NCBI GenBank assembly: GCA_016789705.1
Contig: JAEUQR010000022.1
Coordinates: 62,001-126,000, forward strand
DNA from: Acidobacteriota bacterium
GTDB taxonomy: Bacteria > Acidobacteriota > Vicinamibacteria > Vicinamibacterales > UBA2999
Length of the DNA stretch: 64,000 bases
Direction: 5' to 3'
Below are positions 26,960 to 37,845 of this stretch, in pieces. Under the pieces are notes generated by a model. That model was not told where the DNA came from. It ran no database searches and saw only the letters and a program-made list of their open reading frames with translations. Each line of letters opens with the position of its first letter. Position 1 is the first letter of the stretch. The translations under genes were made by a program, and so were the position numbers.

Positions 26960-29539
26960 CTACTGCTCCCACGCGTCGGCGGCCGAAGGCGCGCCGAGGG
27001 CGATGATGTCGTTGAGGATGCCGGCCGCCGTCACGGCCGGACCGGCGCCGGGACCGCTGACGACGAGCGGTTCGTCGTGATAGCGGGCGGAGGTGAACGT
27101 GATGAGGTTCCTGGCGCCGCCGGCCGAGCCGAGCGGACTCGTCGCTTCGACCGACACCAGCCGCGCGAAGGCGCGGGTGCGGGTGGCACTGACCACGTAG
27201 CGCAGCACGTGGCCGCGTGCCGCGGCCCGCGCCACCCGCCGCGTCCATTCGGCGTCGAGTTCCGGCAGCCGCGCCATGAAGGTGGCGAGCGGCAGCTTCT
27301 GGTAGGCCGGGGGCACGAGGTTCTCCGGCACCGGCGCCGCACCGCGATAGCCGAGCAGGCGCGCCAGGATGAGGCCCTTGCGGGCGGCGTCCTGGCCGGA
27401 GAGGTCGTCGCGGGGATCCGGCTCGGCATAGCCGCGCTCCACCGCGTCCTTCACGGCCTCGGAGAACGGCCGCCCCCCGCAGACTTCCGAGAGCACGAAC
27501 ATCAGCGTGCCGCTCACGCAGCCGTCGACGCGCATCACCTGGTCGCCTGTCTCGGCCAGCTTCTTGTGCGTGTCGATGACCGGCAGTCCGGCACCGACCG
27601 TGGCTTCGAAGCGGATGGTGCGGCCGGCGCCGGCGGCCGCGCCGAGCAGGCGCGTGTACGACTCCCACGACCCGGCGAGCGGGCGCTTGTTGGCGAGCAC
27701 GACGTCGAAGCCGCGTTCGAGCGCCGCATGGAGGATCGGACTTGTCTCGTCGCTCGTGACATCGACCAGCACCGGACGTGACACCGCGTGGCTCGACATG
27801 AAGCCGAGCGCTTCGAGGGCGCCGGCCGGCTTGCCGCCGATCGAGGTCAGCAGCGCGCCGCCGTCCTTCTGTTCGGCGAGCGAGCGCAGGCGCTTCTCAG
27901 GCAGGCCGCGCGCATCGAAGACGTAGCCCGAGCGGTCGAGCAGGCCGACGATGCGCACGCGATGTTTCACCGGCGAGGTCGCGATGAGCGTGGCCAGCGC
28001 CCGGCCGACGCGTCCGAAGCCGAGCAGCACGACATCGGTCGAGGGGCGCACCGGCGGACGTCCGCCGCCGATCTTCGAGAGCTGGAAGGCGCTGTGCACC
28101 TTGCGCGCCGCTGTCGCGGCATCGGCGCCCGAGACGACGAACGAGATGTTGCGCTCGGACGACCCCTGCGCGATGGCCACGATGTTGATGGCGCTCGTCT
28201 CGAGCGCCGTGAAGACGCGGGCCGCGATGCCCGGCGTGCCGGCCATGCCGTCGCCGACCACCGCGATGACCGACATGTCGGGCCGCGCCGTGACGCCGTC
28301 GATGAGGCCGCCGGCGATCTCGTCGCGGAAGGCGCGGCGCAGGCTGGCCACCGCGCGTTCGGCTTCCGCCTCCGGGAGCGTGAAGCCGATGGAGCTTTCC
28401 GACGAGCCCTGGAAAATCGTGGAGACCGACAGGCGCTCGGCGTCCACCGCGGCGAAGGTGCGGGCGGCAATGCCGTGCACGCCGACCATGCCCTTGCCGG
28501 CTACGGTCACCACGGCCTGCTTCGGCAGCACGGCCACGGCCTTCACGGGATACGACGTGGAGACGTGGCGTCCGGCCACGATCGTGCCGGGACGCGCCGG
28601 CTCGAGGAACGAGCGCACCTCGAGCACCACCTTCGTCCCCGAGATCGGGATGAGCGCGCGCGGATGCAGCACCTTGGCGCCGTAGTGCGCGACCTCCGCG
28701 GCTTCCTGGTGATGGAGCTGCGGGATGAGGCGCGTGTCGGGCACGAGCTTCGGGTCGGACGTGAGGATGCCGGGGACGTCCTTCCACAGCGTGACCATCG
28801 GGGCGTTGAAGGCGCGGCCGAGCAGCGTCGCGGTCAGGTCGGAGCCGCCGCGGCCGAGGGTGGCGACACCGCCTTCGGGCGCCCGGCCGATGAAGCCGGG
28901 CACGACCGGCACCGTGCGCGCCCTGAGCAGGGGCTGCAGCACCTTGCGGGCCCGCGCCACCGATTCAGGGATGAGCGGGCTGGCGCCGCCGAATTGGCCG
29001 TCGGTCGCGACGACGACCACGGCGTCCACGTACTGGGCGCGGCGTCCGGCGTCGGCGATGGCCGCGGCGAGCAGCATCGCGGAGAGGCGTTCACCGCGGG
29101 CCACCAGCAGATCGCGGGTGCGGGGCGAGAGGTGGCCGAGGATGCCCACGGCCGTGCAGATGTCCGCGTACTCGCCAATCGACGCTTCGATCTCGGCGAG
29201 CGCGGCGCGGCGGGCGGTGCCGCGGGGCAGCAGCGCCTCGGCGGCGCGCTGATGTTTCTGCCAGAGCGTCACCGCCGTGGCCGCCGACTCACGCGGCCGC
29301 CCGTGCACGGCGTGGTCGGCGCCGAGGAGCAGCAGGTCGGTGACGCCGGCGAGCGCCGAGGCGACGACGACGAGCGGGCCCTCATGCGCGGCGATCCGCG
29401 CGGCGGCGGCCGCGACCGCGGTGGCATCGGCGAGCGAGGCGCCGCCGAACTTCCAGACATGAGGGGCGCCGGCGGGAGCCGCGGCGCGGCGGGGCGCGCG
29501 GGCGCCGGAACGGGCAGATGAGGATCGGGTCTTGGCCAT
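26960..29539 (-). CDS. thrA: Bifunctional aspartokinase / homoserine dehydrogenase
   Basis: This enzyme catalyses the first and third steps from aspartate to threonine and methionine. The 859-residue protein has an Arg/Ala-rich extension (residues 1-26) and an aspartokinase domain beginning HVWKFGGASLAD (Lys30). Further kinase motifs are RGGSDLTATLLGRA and TLWKDVPGILTSDP. Paired ACT regulatory domains (about 310-470) contain VVGDGMAGTPGIAARVF and SSERNISFVV. The homoserine dehydrogenase follows (about 490-850) with GFGRVGRALATLI, EATVGAGLPVIDTHK, CVSGTLMFVLSE and EPDPRDDLSGQDAARK. The ATG at 29539 is chosen over a GTG at 29560 because a TAGGAT hexamer (29566-29561) would overlap the latter. 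A threonine attenuator was not seen. Confidence 0.95.
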   Translation of the reverse strand: MAKTRSSSARSGARAPRRAAAPAGAPHVWKFGGASLADATAVAAAAARIAAHEGPLVVVASALAGVTDLLLLGADHAVHGRPRESAATAVTLWQKHQRAAEALLPRGTARRAALAEIEASIGEYADICTAVGILGHLSPRTRDLLVARGERLSAMLLAAAIADAGRRAQYVDAVVVVATDGQFGGASPLIPESVARARKVLQPLLRARTVPVVPGFIGRAPEGGVATLGRGGSDLTATLLGRAFNAPMVTLWKDVPGILTSDPKLVPDTRLIPQLHHQEAAEVAHYGAKVLHPRALIPISGTKVVLEVRSFLEPARPGTIVAGRHVSTSYPVKAVAVLPKQAVVTVAGKGMVGVHGIAARTFAAVDAERLSVSTIFQGSSESSIGFTLPEAEAERAVASLRRAFRDEIAGGLIDGVTARPDMSVIAVVGDGMAGTPGIAARVFTALETSAINIVAIAQGSSERNISFVVSGADAATAARKVHSAFQLSKIGGGRPPVRPSTDVVLLGFGRVGRALATLIATSPVKHRVRIVGLLDRSGYVFDARGLPEKRLRSLAEQKDGGALLTSIGGKPAGALEALGFMSSHAVSRPVLVDVTSDETSPILHAALERGFDVVLANKRPLAGSWESYTRLLGAAAGAGRTIRFEATVGAGLPVIDTHKKLAETGDQVMRVDGCVSGTLMFVLSEVCGGRPFSEAVKDAVERGYAEPDPRDDLSGQDAARKGLILARLLGYRGAAPVPENLVPPAYQKLPLATFMARLPELDAEWTRRVARAAARGHVLRYVVSATRTRAFARLVSVEATSPLGSAGGARNLITFTSARYHDEPLVVSGPGAGPAVTAAGILNDIIALGAPSAADAWEQ

Positions 29540-29627
29540 GGCGTGGAAACGGTCCCTCACATCCTACCGCGTGGACTCCATGGTTCCGGTTGCATCAACC
29601 ATGCGGAGGCCGTATCGTCCCAATCAG

Positions 29628-31415
29628 ATGTCGTTGCGAATCGTGCGTGCGTGGGGTGTGGTGTCGGGTGTGGCGCTGACGCTCCTCGTGGTGTGGGTGT
29701 TCGCGCCCGTGGCCGGCCAGTCTCCTGGCGTACTCACGCGCGACACCGCCGTGCCCATGCGTGACGGCGTGGTGCTGCGCGCCGATGTCTGGCGTCCCGC
29801 GGCGGATGGCCGCTTTCCGACCCTCGTCTACCGCACGCCGTACGGCAAGACCGGCACGACCGACAGTGCGATCGTGACAAAGGCCGTGGCCCGAGGGTAT
29901 GCCGTGGTGGTACAGGACGTCCGCGGGCGCTACGCCTCGGACGGCCGCTTCGTGGCCTACCAGCAGGAAGGCGCCGATGGCTACGACACGGTCGAATGGG
30001 CGGCCGCGCAGCCGTGGTCGAACGGCAAGGTCGGCACGTTCGGCCTGTCGTATCCGGGCGCGGTGCAGTGGCTGGCCGCGGTCCAGTCGCCGCCGCACCT
30101 CGTCGCGATGGTGCCGGCGATGACCTTCGCCTCACCCACGCACTTCTGGTACGCGGGCGGGGTGTGGGACGGCTCGTGGCTCTACTGGACGTGGCGCAAC
30201 ATCGCGCCCGACCTGCGCCGCCGGGCCGGCCTGGCGGGGGAGACCACGGTGCGCGAGGCCGCGGCGAGCTGGCCCACGGCCGGTGTGGCCGCGCAGACGT
30301 TCCTGCCCCGCCTGGACCTTCCCGCCTTCAAGGGTGTCGCCGACTGGTACTACGAGTGGATGCGTCACGGCCCGTACGACCCGTGGTGGGAATGGGCCGA
30401 ACTGGCCGGCAAGTACGGCCGCGTCTCGGCCGCCGTGCTCAACATCAGCGGCTGGCACGACGAGATGTACGGGCCGATTGGCGCCGTCACGAACTTCACC
30501 GAACTCGTGCGTTCGCGCGGCGGTGACGTGCGCCGCGCCCGCACGCAGGTGGTCGTGGGGCCGTGGACGCACGGCTCCGACTGGGCCGACCCCAGGGTGG
30601 GTGCGCGCGACATGGGCGCCGCCTCGGTCGTCGACTACGACGAACTGGTGCTGCGGTGGATGGACCGCTGGATGAAGGACGCGGCCAACGGCGTGGACGG
30701 CGAGCCGCCGGTCCGGACCTTCGTGATGGGCGCGAACGAGTGGCGCACCGGCGCCGCGTGGCCGCCCGAGGCGGAGCGCCGGCCGCTGTACCTGTCGGGC
30801 CGCGCCATTGCCGGCCGCGTCGCGGGTGCGCTGGCGTGGGAGCCGCCGGCTGCGGCGTCCGTGTCGACGTTCGTGTCGGACGGCGCGCGCCCGGTCAGAG
30901 ATCCGCACGACGGTGACTTCGGCGGTCTCGACTTCCGCGCGCTCTCGACAGTCGACGGCGCGGTCACGTTCGAGACGCCACCACTCACCGAGGACCTCGA
31001 TGTCGTGGGGCCGATCGAGGCGTCCATCCACGTGTCGGTGGAGGCGAAGGACACCGATCTGTGGCTGAAGGTGCTCGACGTCGCACCGGACGGCACGGCG
31101 TGGAACGTGATGAGCGCCGGACTGGACGTGGTGCGGGCCAGTTACCGCAACCGCCGGGCGGCGCGTGAACTGCTGCAGCCGGGCGAAATCTACCGGATCG
31201 ACTTCCCGACGCTCATGACCGGCAACCGGTTCGCGAAAGGCCACCGGGTGCGCATCGCGCTCATGGCGTCGTTCGCGCCGAACATGTCGTGGAACCTCCA
31301 CACCGGCGGGCTCGAGTTCGACTCGAAGGCCACGGCGCGGGCGCGGGTGACGGTGCATGGCGGCGGGGCCGGCCCGTCGCGGCTCGTGCTTCCGGTGGTG
31401 CGCAGGCCGAACTAG
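29628..31415 (+). CDS. Exported CocE/NonD (X-Pro dipeptidyl-peptidase-type) hydrolase
   Basis: The 595-residue product has a signal peptide (IVRAWGVVSGVALTLLVVWV, then FAPVAGQ). It is followed by an alpha/beta hydrolase domain of the PepX/CocE type with nucleophile motif GLSYPGAVQW. The VVQDVRGRYASDG oxyanion region precedes it, and GPWTHGSDWAD supplies the probable catalytic His. A C-terminal jelly-roll domain (from about 380) ends in the family pattern HRVRIALMASFAP. It may cleave peptides after proline or hydrolyse acyl esters; substrate is unknown. The start at 29628 is favoured because it opens directly on the signal peptide and a TATCGT hexamer lies 9 bases upstream. It is divergent from thrA. 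Confidence 0.85.
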   Translation: MSLRIVRAWGVVSGVALTLLVVWVFAPVAGQSPGVLTRDTAVPMRDGVVLRADVWRPAADGRFPTLVYRTPYGKTGTTDSAIVTKAVARGYAVVVQDVRGRYASDGRFVAYQQEGADGYDTVEWAAAQPWSNGKVGTFGLSYPGAVQWLAAVQSPPHLVAMVPAMTFASPTHFWYAGGVWDGSWLYWTWRNIAPDLRRRAGLAGETTVREAAASWPTAGVAAQTFLPRLDLPAFKGVADWYYEWMRHGPYDPWWEWAELAGKYGRVSAAVLNISGWHDEMYGPIGAVTNFTELVRSRGGDVRRARTQVVVGPWTHGSDWADPRVGARDMGAASVVDYDELVLRWMDRWMKDAANGVDGEPPVRTFVMGANEWRTGAAWPPEAERRPLYLSGRAIAGRVAGALAWEPPAAASVSTFVSDGARPVRDPHDGDFGGLDFRALSTVDGAVTFETPPLTEDLDVVGPIEASIHVSVEAKDTDLWLKVLDVAPDGTAWNVMSAGLDVVRASYRNRRAARELLQPGEIYRIDFPTLMTGNRFAKGHRVRIALMASFAPNMSWNLHTGGLEFDSKATARARVTVHGGGAGPSRLVLPVVRRPN

Positions 31416-31495
31416 GTGAGCAGGAACATCAGGATCACGGCGCCCAGGATGAAGAGGAGGCCGGCGGGAATCCAGAGCAGCGTCAGATCTTCCAT
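31412..31495 (-). CDS. Candidate 27-residue single-pass membrane micro-protein
   Basis: On the minus strand an ATG at 31495 opens a 28-codon frame encoding MEDLTLLWIPAG followed by LLFILGAVILMFLLT and a TAG stop. Two acidic residues precede an almost perfect single transmembrane helix. It lies downstream of the rpoD terminator, and a TACAAT hexamer (31510-31505) is 9 bases before the ATG, so a nearly leaderless message is possible. Its stop overlaps the end of the hydrolase gene, tail to tail. The codon composition is ordinary for the genome. No family is recognised; conservation among relatives would be the deciding evidence. Confidence 0.4.
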   Translation of the reverse strand: MEDLTLLWIPAGLLFILGAVILMFLLT

Positions 31496-31513
31496 GGTGG
31501 AGAAATTGTAGCG

Positions 31514-31551
31514 CAAAGAGAAAGGGCCGGAGCGCGTAAGCGCCCCGGCCC
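31514..31551 (-). terminator. Rho-independent terminator of dnaG-rpoD
   Basis: On the minus strand a 12-base stem GGGCCGGGGCGC / GCGCTCCGGCCC (one G-T pair) closes a TTAC loop (31524-31551). It is followed by TTTCTCTTT. It lies 37 bases after the rpoD stop. Confidence 0.85.
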
Positions 31552-31556
31552 CATCA

Positions 31557-31587
31557 AGCCCCAGCCCCTAGACCCCAGCCCCCAGGA

Positions 31588-31590
<3 letters not shown>
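31557..31590 (-). repeat. CCCCAGCCCCTAG-type intergenic repeat after rpoD
   Basis: Short units CCCCAGCCCC and CCTAG recur here (read on the minus strand as CTAGTCCTGGGGG and CTAGGGGCTGGGG). The rpoD stop codon TAG is the first part of the repeat. Similar units occur at 41338-41362 and 41455-41477. They have no coding role. Confidence 0.5.
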
Positions 31591-33309
<1,719 letters not shown>

Positions 33310-33403
33310 GGGCGTTACCTCCGACGAATAGTGCGCGCGGCCCTTATGAGCGGATGGGAGCGATCGTGTGCGGGACAATTCTTCATTGTATCGCGGCGGG
33401 CGG

Positions 33404-35164
33404 TTATGTTTCGCCAAGATGACGCCTCATCGCAATCTTTTTCATGACCAGTTCCGTGAGCCGCGCCGACCCCGGGTCCTTCGCGGCCAGGGTGAGAATC
33501 TCGCGATCGATCTCGGCCAGTTCGCGCTTCATCCGATCGCGGCGGAGCGCCTCGGCGCAGGCTTTCAAATCCGTCACCGGGGCCTGTCGTTCGGTGCCGG
33601 CCTGCGCGAGCATCCGCGCCTCTCTCTCGGTTAGACGCTCCATAAGCGCATTTGGCAGCACGGCCGGGTCACCCCAGGCGAGTTCGCACGCTTTCCGCAG
33701 CACCTGTTCGGAGGCAAGCCCTTCCAAATCAGCCTCTTGCAGGTCCTGAAGGACCCTGGCGACCTCCTCGGGGGTATGCAGAATTGCCCACAACAGCCCA
33801 CGTTCGGTTTCGGTGAGGTGGGTGGCGGCCGGGGTGGTGCGCACCGGCAGGGTCGTCTTGCGGGCGGCGGCCGCCTTGCGGATCTCGACGCGCACGACCT
33901 CTTCAGTCACCCGCGCCTTGTGGGCCAGCCGGTCGGCGAACTGGTCGCGCGTGGCGGGGTCGGGAACGCGCGCGGCCACCGCCAGCATCTGCTGGAGGAA
34001 CTCGCGGCGGCCTTCGTCTCGCGTGAGGTTGTGTGCAGCGGCGGCCCGGTCGAGCAGGAACTCCAGGTAGGGCTGCGAGCGGCGCAGTTCGCCCAGGTAG
34101 GCCTCGCGCCCCTGCTTCTGCATGAAGGTGTCGGGGTCGTCGCCGCCCGGCAGCCGCACCACGTTCACGTCGAAGCCCGCTTCGACGAGCAGTTCGCTCG
34201 ATCGCTCGGCGGCGTTCTGGCCGGCGTTGTCGGGGTCGAAGTTGATGATGACCTTCGGCGCGAAGCGGCGCAGCATCTGCGCCTGCTGGGTCGTGAGCGC
34301 GGTGCCGCAGGTGGCCACGACCGGCAGGCCGCCGGCCTGATAGAGCTGCGCGAAATCGAAGTAACCCTCGACCACGATGGCAAAGCCGGCCTTGCGCAGG
34401 TCGGCTTTCGACAGGTTGAGGCCGTAGAGGGTGCGGCTCTTCGTGTAGATGGGCGTCTCGGGCGAGTTCAAGTACTTCGGCACCTGGTCGGGCTCGAGCG
34501 CACGGCCGCCGAAGGCCACGATCGAGCCGCTGTCACGCGCGATCGGCACCATCAGGCGGTTGCGGAAGCGGTCCTGCACGGTGCCATCGTCGCGCACGCT
34601 CACGAGGCCGCTCTGGCGGATGAGCGCTTCGGCGAAGCCCTGCGCCTTGAGCCGCTTGTAGAGCCCGTCGCGCACCGGCGGCGCCCAGCCGAGTTTCAGC
34701 GCGGCAACGGTGGCCGGCGTGAGGCCGCGGTCGCGCTGCAGGTACTCGCGGTAACGCGCGCCGGCAGGGGAGGCGAGCTGCTCGGCGAAGTACGCCGCCG
34801 CGAGGTCGTGCATCTTGAGCAGCGCCTCCCGTTCGGCGGCGCTCTCGGTCTGGCCCTCGCCGGCTTCCATCTCGGGAATCGGGATGCCGAACTTCCCGGC
34901 CACGTGTTTCACCGTGTCCTGGAAGCCGAGTTTTTCCTGCAGCTCGACGAACTTGAAGACGTCGCCGCCGACGTTGCAGCCGAAGCAGTGGAAGAACCCC
35001 TTGTCGCGGTTGACGGTGAATGACGGCGACTTCTCGGAATGGAACGGACAGAGGCCTTTGTAGCTCGCCCCGGCCTTGCGCAGCGAGACGTAGTCCTGGA
35101 TCACCGCGACGATGTCGGCGGCGGCGCGCACTTCGTCGATGAAGGACTGCGGGAACTTGGGCAT
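33404..35164 (-). CDS. dnaG: DnaG, DNA primase
   Basis: Primase lays down RNA primers for replication. The 586-residue protein begins with the CHC2 zinc finger ([11 protein letters not shown], then FHCFGC). The RNA polymerase core follows with [18 protein letters not shown], the TOPRIM motif [13 protein letters not shown] and [14 protein letters not shown] helicase-binding C-terminal region ends [13 protein letters not shown]. The start ATG at 35164 directly opens [26 protein letters not shown] hexamer at 35195-35190 is a reasonable -10 box, giving a short 5' leader of about 20 bases. rpoD follows. Confidence 0.96.
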   Translation of the reverse strand: MPKFPQSFIDEVRAAADIVAVIQDYVSLRKAGASYKGLCPFHSEKSPSFTVNRDKGFFHCFGCNVGGDVFKFVELQEKLGFQDTVKHVAGKFGIPIPEMEAGEGQTESAAEREALLKMHDLAAAYFAEQLASPAGARYREYLQRDRGLTPATVAALKLGWAPPVRDGLYKRLKAQGFAEALIRQSGLVSVRDDGTVQDRFRNRLMVPIARDSGSIVAFGGRALEPDQVPKYLNSPETPIYTKSRTLYGLNLSKADLRKAGFAIVVEGYFDFAQLYQAGGLPVVATCGTALTTQQAQMLRRFAPKVIINFDPDNAGQNAAERSSELLVEAGFDVNVVRLPGGDDPDTFMQKQGREAYLGELRRSQPYLEFLLDRAAAAHNLTRDEGRREFLQQMLAVAARVPDPATRDQFADRLAHKARVTEEVVRVEIRKAAAARKTTLPVRTTPAATHLTETERGLLWAILHTPEEVARVLQDLQEADLEGLASEQVLRKACELAWGDPAVLPNALMERLTEREARMLAQAGTERQAPVTDLKACAEALRRDRMKRELAEIDREILTLAAKDPGSARLTELVMKKIAMRRHLGET

Positions 35165-35238
35165 GCACCGGGGCGGACGAGACCCGTCTACTTTACTGCG
35201 CCACGTGCGCGAGCCGACGACCGGCCTGCCGCCGGAGC

Positions 35239-36270
35239 TCAGCGCCGCTCGAACCCCTGCAGCACGCCCACGGCGTTGATGCCGATGTCGTCCACCGCGT
35301 AGCCGCCTTCCATCACGAAGAGCGTCGGGCGGCCCAGCGTGGCGATGGCCGCGCCGAGGCGCGGGAAATCGTCGCGCGTCAGGCGGAAGCCCGAGATGGG
35401 ATCGTGCTCGTAGGTGTCGACACCGAGCGAGATGACGACGGCGTCGGGACGGAAGGCGGTGATGACGGCGCAGGCGTCGGCGAGGGCCGCGCCATAGGTG
35501 GCCCACGTCGCGCCCTGAGGCAGCGGATAGTTGCACGTGGCGCCGAGGCCGGCGCCCGTGCCGCGCTCGTCGGCGTGGCCGAGGAAGTACGGATACTCGT
35601 CGAGCGGGTCGGCGTGGATCGACACGAAACACACGTCGGGCCGGGCCTCGAAGATCTGCTGCGTGCCGTTGCCGTGATGGTAGTCGACGTCGAGCACGGC
35701 GACGCGCGCGCAGCCGTGGTCGCGCAGGTACTGCGCGGCAGTCGCCGCGTTGTTCAGGTAACAGTAGCCGCCCATCGCGGCCGCCGCGGCGTGGTGTCCC
35801 GGTGGCCGGCAGAGCGCGAAGGCGCTGGCGGCGCCCGCCAGCACGGCCTGCGCGCCCGTGAGCGCCACATCCGCACTCGCCTGCACGGCCTCCCACGTGC
35901 CGGCCGTGATCGGCGCGCCGGCATCCGACGAGTAATAGCCGAGCCGGCCGTCGATGTGGTCGGGCACGCGGTCGTGGCGCACGCTCGGCACGGGCCAGAC
36001 GAGCGGCAGCGCGTCGTTGGTGCGGCCGAGGGCCGTCCAGTCGGCCCACGCGTGTTCGAGAAAGGCGACGAAGCCGGCGTCGTGCACGCGGCGTACCGGG
36101 TCGAGGCCGAAGGCGCGCGGCGCGATGACGTCGCCGAGGCCGACGTCGCGAACGCGCGCCAGGATCATCTCCGCCCGGCGCGGCATCTCGAAGCACGGCT
36201 TCAGCGTGCCGTCGATGAGCTCGGCGGTGCCGTGATGGCGGTGATGGCGGTGGGAGTAGATGGTCAGCAT
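35239..36270 (-). CDS. Acetylpolyamine amidohydrolase / histone deacetylase-family enzyme
   Basis: These zinc enzymes remove acetyl groups from polyamines, acetoin-pathway substrates or protein lysines. The 343-residue product has the catalytic His pair in RPPGHHAAAAAMGG, the metal ligands in DVDYHHGNGTQQIF, the LGVDTYEHDPISGF segment (second Asp ligand) and the C-terminal MEGGYAVDDIG with the reactive-site Tyr. The N-terminus MLTIYSHRHHRHHGTAE and ELIDGTLKPCFEMPRRAE resembles acetylpolyamine amidohydrolases more than AcuC. The ATG at 36270 lies 14 bases after the SDR gene stop on the same strand. Polyamine deacetylation is inferred. Confidence 0.87.
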   Translation of the reverse strand: MLTIYSHRHHRHHGTAELIDGTLKPCFEMPRRAEMILARVRDVGLGDVIAPRAFGLDPVRRVHDAGFVAFLEHAWADWTALGRTNDALPLVWPVPSVRHDRVPDHIDGRLGYYSSDAGAPITAGTWEAVQASADVALTGAQAVLAGAASAFALCRPPGHHAAAAAMGGYCYLNNAATAAQYLRDHGCARVAVLDVDYHHGNGTQQIFEARPDVCFVSIHADPLDEYPYFLGHADERGTGAGLGATCNYPLPQGATWATYGAALADACAVITAFRPDAVVISLGVDTYEHDPISGFRLTRDDFPRLGAAIATLGRPTLFVMEGGYAVDDIGINAVGVLQGFERR

Positions 36271-36284
36271 GCGTGTCGCTCCGC

Positions 36285-37835
36285 CTACCAGTCGGTGGGC
36301 CGGTAGTCCTTGAGGAACTGGCCCCACACATGGGTGCCGGTGTTGATGCTGTCGATGATCGGATCGGCGATGCGGGCGGCGCCGTCCACGATGTCGAGCG
36401 GCGGGTGGAAGCCCTGTTCCGCGGTCTTGCGCGCCGCGATCTGCGCCGGGTCCTCGTCGGTCACCCAGCCGGTGTCCACGCTGTTCATATGAATGCCGTC
36501 GGCGTGGTAGTCGGCGGCGGCCGTGCGCGTCATCATGTTGAGCGCGGCCTTGGCCATGTTGGTGTGCGGGTGCCGGGTGGTCTTGAACTTCCGGTAGAAC
36601 TGGCCTTCCACCGCCGAGACGTTCACGATGTGTTTCTCGCGCCCGGGCGTGCGCAGCATGAGCGGCTTCAGGCGCGCGTTCAGCAGGAAGGGGGCGACGG
36701 CGTTCACGAGATGCACTTCGAGCAGCTCCACGGCTGCCACTTCGTCGAGCCGCAGGCGCCAGGAGTTGGTCTCACGCAGATCCACCTGCTGCAGGTCCTG
36801 GTCGAGCAGCCCCTCCGGAAAGAGATCGCCGGCGCCGGCGTCGTCCGGCAGCAGGGCCACCTGCGACAGCGCCGCCGCGTGTGTCACGCCGGACAGGGCC
36901 AGGGCGCGCGGCGCGGTGAGGGCGGCGCCGGCCTCGGGCAGCACGTGCGCGGCGCGCAGCCCTTCGTAGGCGCCGACAAGGGCGCGCGCCGGGGCCGGCA
37001 GCGCGGCGAGCGCCGCCCGTTCACCCGCCATCATGTGCTCGTAGAACGCCGGGGGCCGGCGCACCGTCTGGCAGGCGTTGTTGATGATGAAGTCGAGCCG
37101 CTCGCGTGTGGCGAGCAGGTGCCGGCAGAAGCCCTCGACGCTTGGCGTGTGGCGCAGATCGAGGCCGAAGACCTCGAGGCGATGGCCCCAGTCGGCGAAG
37201 TCGGGCTCGGCGGCGTACCTCGCCGCGGAATCGCGCGGGAACCGCGTGGTGACGATGAGGCGCGCGCCCGCCCGCAGCAGCTTGATGGCCGCCTGGTAGC
37301 CGATCTTCACGCGCCCGCCCGTGACGAGCGCCACGCGGCCGGTCAGGTCCGCCGTTTCGGTGCGCTTCTTCAGGTTGAACTCGGCGCAGGCCGGGCAGAG
37401 TTGATCGTAGAAGTGATGGATCGTCGCGTAGTCCTGCTTGCAGATGTAGCAGTTCCGCGGCTCGACCACCTCGCGGAACGTCGGCTCGCCCTCCACCTCG
37501 TGCTGCGTGAACCCGGCCGGCGGCAGCACGTTCGGCGTCGTGAACACCGGCTTCTGCCGCAGTTGGCGGATGCCCGTGCCGGCGAGCACGGCGTCGTCGC
37601 GTTCGGCGCTGGCGGCCTGGCGCTTGCGCACCATGGCCTTCGCCAGCTTGCGGCGGGCGCTTACGTCGGGGCAGAACACGTCGCCGGCGGCGGTGATGAA
37701 GCGCTGGCGCTCGTCGTCGGGCAGCGCGGCGAGCAGCGCGCGGTCGGCCGCCACCGCTTCGAGCAGCGCCGCCGCGGCACGCAGGCGTGCGGGGAGGTCT
37801 GGCGAGTCGGCGTCATCGCCGCGCGGTGGGGCCAT
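36285..37835 (-). CDS. Atypical SDR-fold protein with Cys4 insert and no catalytic Tyr
   Basis: The 516-residue product is far longer than classical 250-residue SDRs. A helical N-terminal region (1-125) is followed by a probable zinc site CYIC...CPAC (Cys129, 132, 147, 150). A Rossmann domain with TGGRVKIG (172-179) and an NNACQ segment comes next. At the catalytic position the family YxxxK reads TNMAK, so the active-site Tyr is replaced by Thr, while NVSAVEG supplies a Ser. The C-terminus keeps MNSVDTGWVTDE. The reaction is therefore unknown. A CATAAT hexamer lies 7 bases before the ATG. The J-domain gene starts divergently 10 bases away. An in-frame GTG at 37865 is an alternative start. Confidence 0.8.
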   Translation of the reverse strand: MAPPRGDDADSPDLPARLRAAAALLEAVAADRALLAALPDDERQRFITAAGDVFCPDVSARRKLAKAMVRKRQAASAERDDAVLAGTGIRQLRQKPVFTTPNVLPPAGFTQHEVEGEPTFREVVEPRNCYICKQDYATIHHFYDQLCPACAEFNLKKRTETADLTGRVALVTGGRVKIGYQAAIKLLRAGARLIVTTRFPRDSAARYAAEPDFADWGHRLEVFGLDLRHTPSVEGFCRHLLATRERLDFIINNACQTVRRPPAFYEHMMAGERAALAALPAPARALVGAYEGLRAAHVLPEAGAALTAPRALALSGVTHAAALSQVALLPDDAGAGDLFPEGLLDQDLQQVDLRETNSWRLRLDEVAAVELLEVHLVNAVAPFLLNARLKPLMLRTPGREKHIVNVSAVEGQFYRKFKTTRHPHTNMAKAALNMMTRTAAADYHADGIHMNSVDTGWVTDEDPAQIAARKTAEQGFHPPLDIVDGAARIADPIIDSINTGTHVWGQFLKDYRPTDW

Positions 37836-37845
37836 CCCCGCGATT

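Noticed and set aside
27788-29521. 577-codon plus-strand frame opposite thrA
   Set aside because: Its composition is typical of a reverse-complement frame, and thrA has intact catalytic motifs throughout.
35164-36331. N-terminal extension of dnaG through the deacetylase gene
   Set aside because: The frame is open only by base composition. DnaG homology begins exactly at the ATG 35164 with the CHC2 finger just after.
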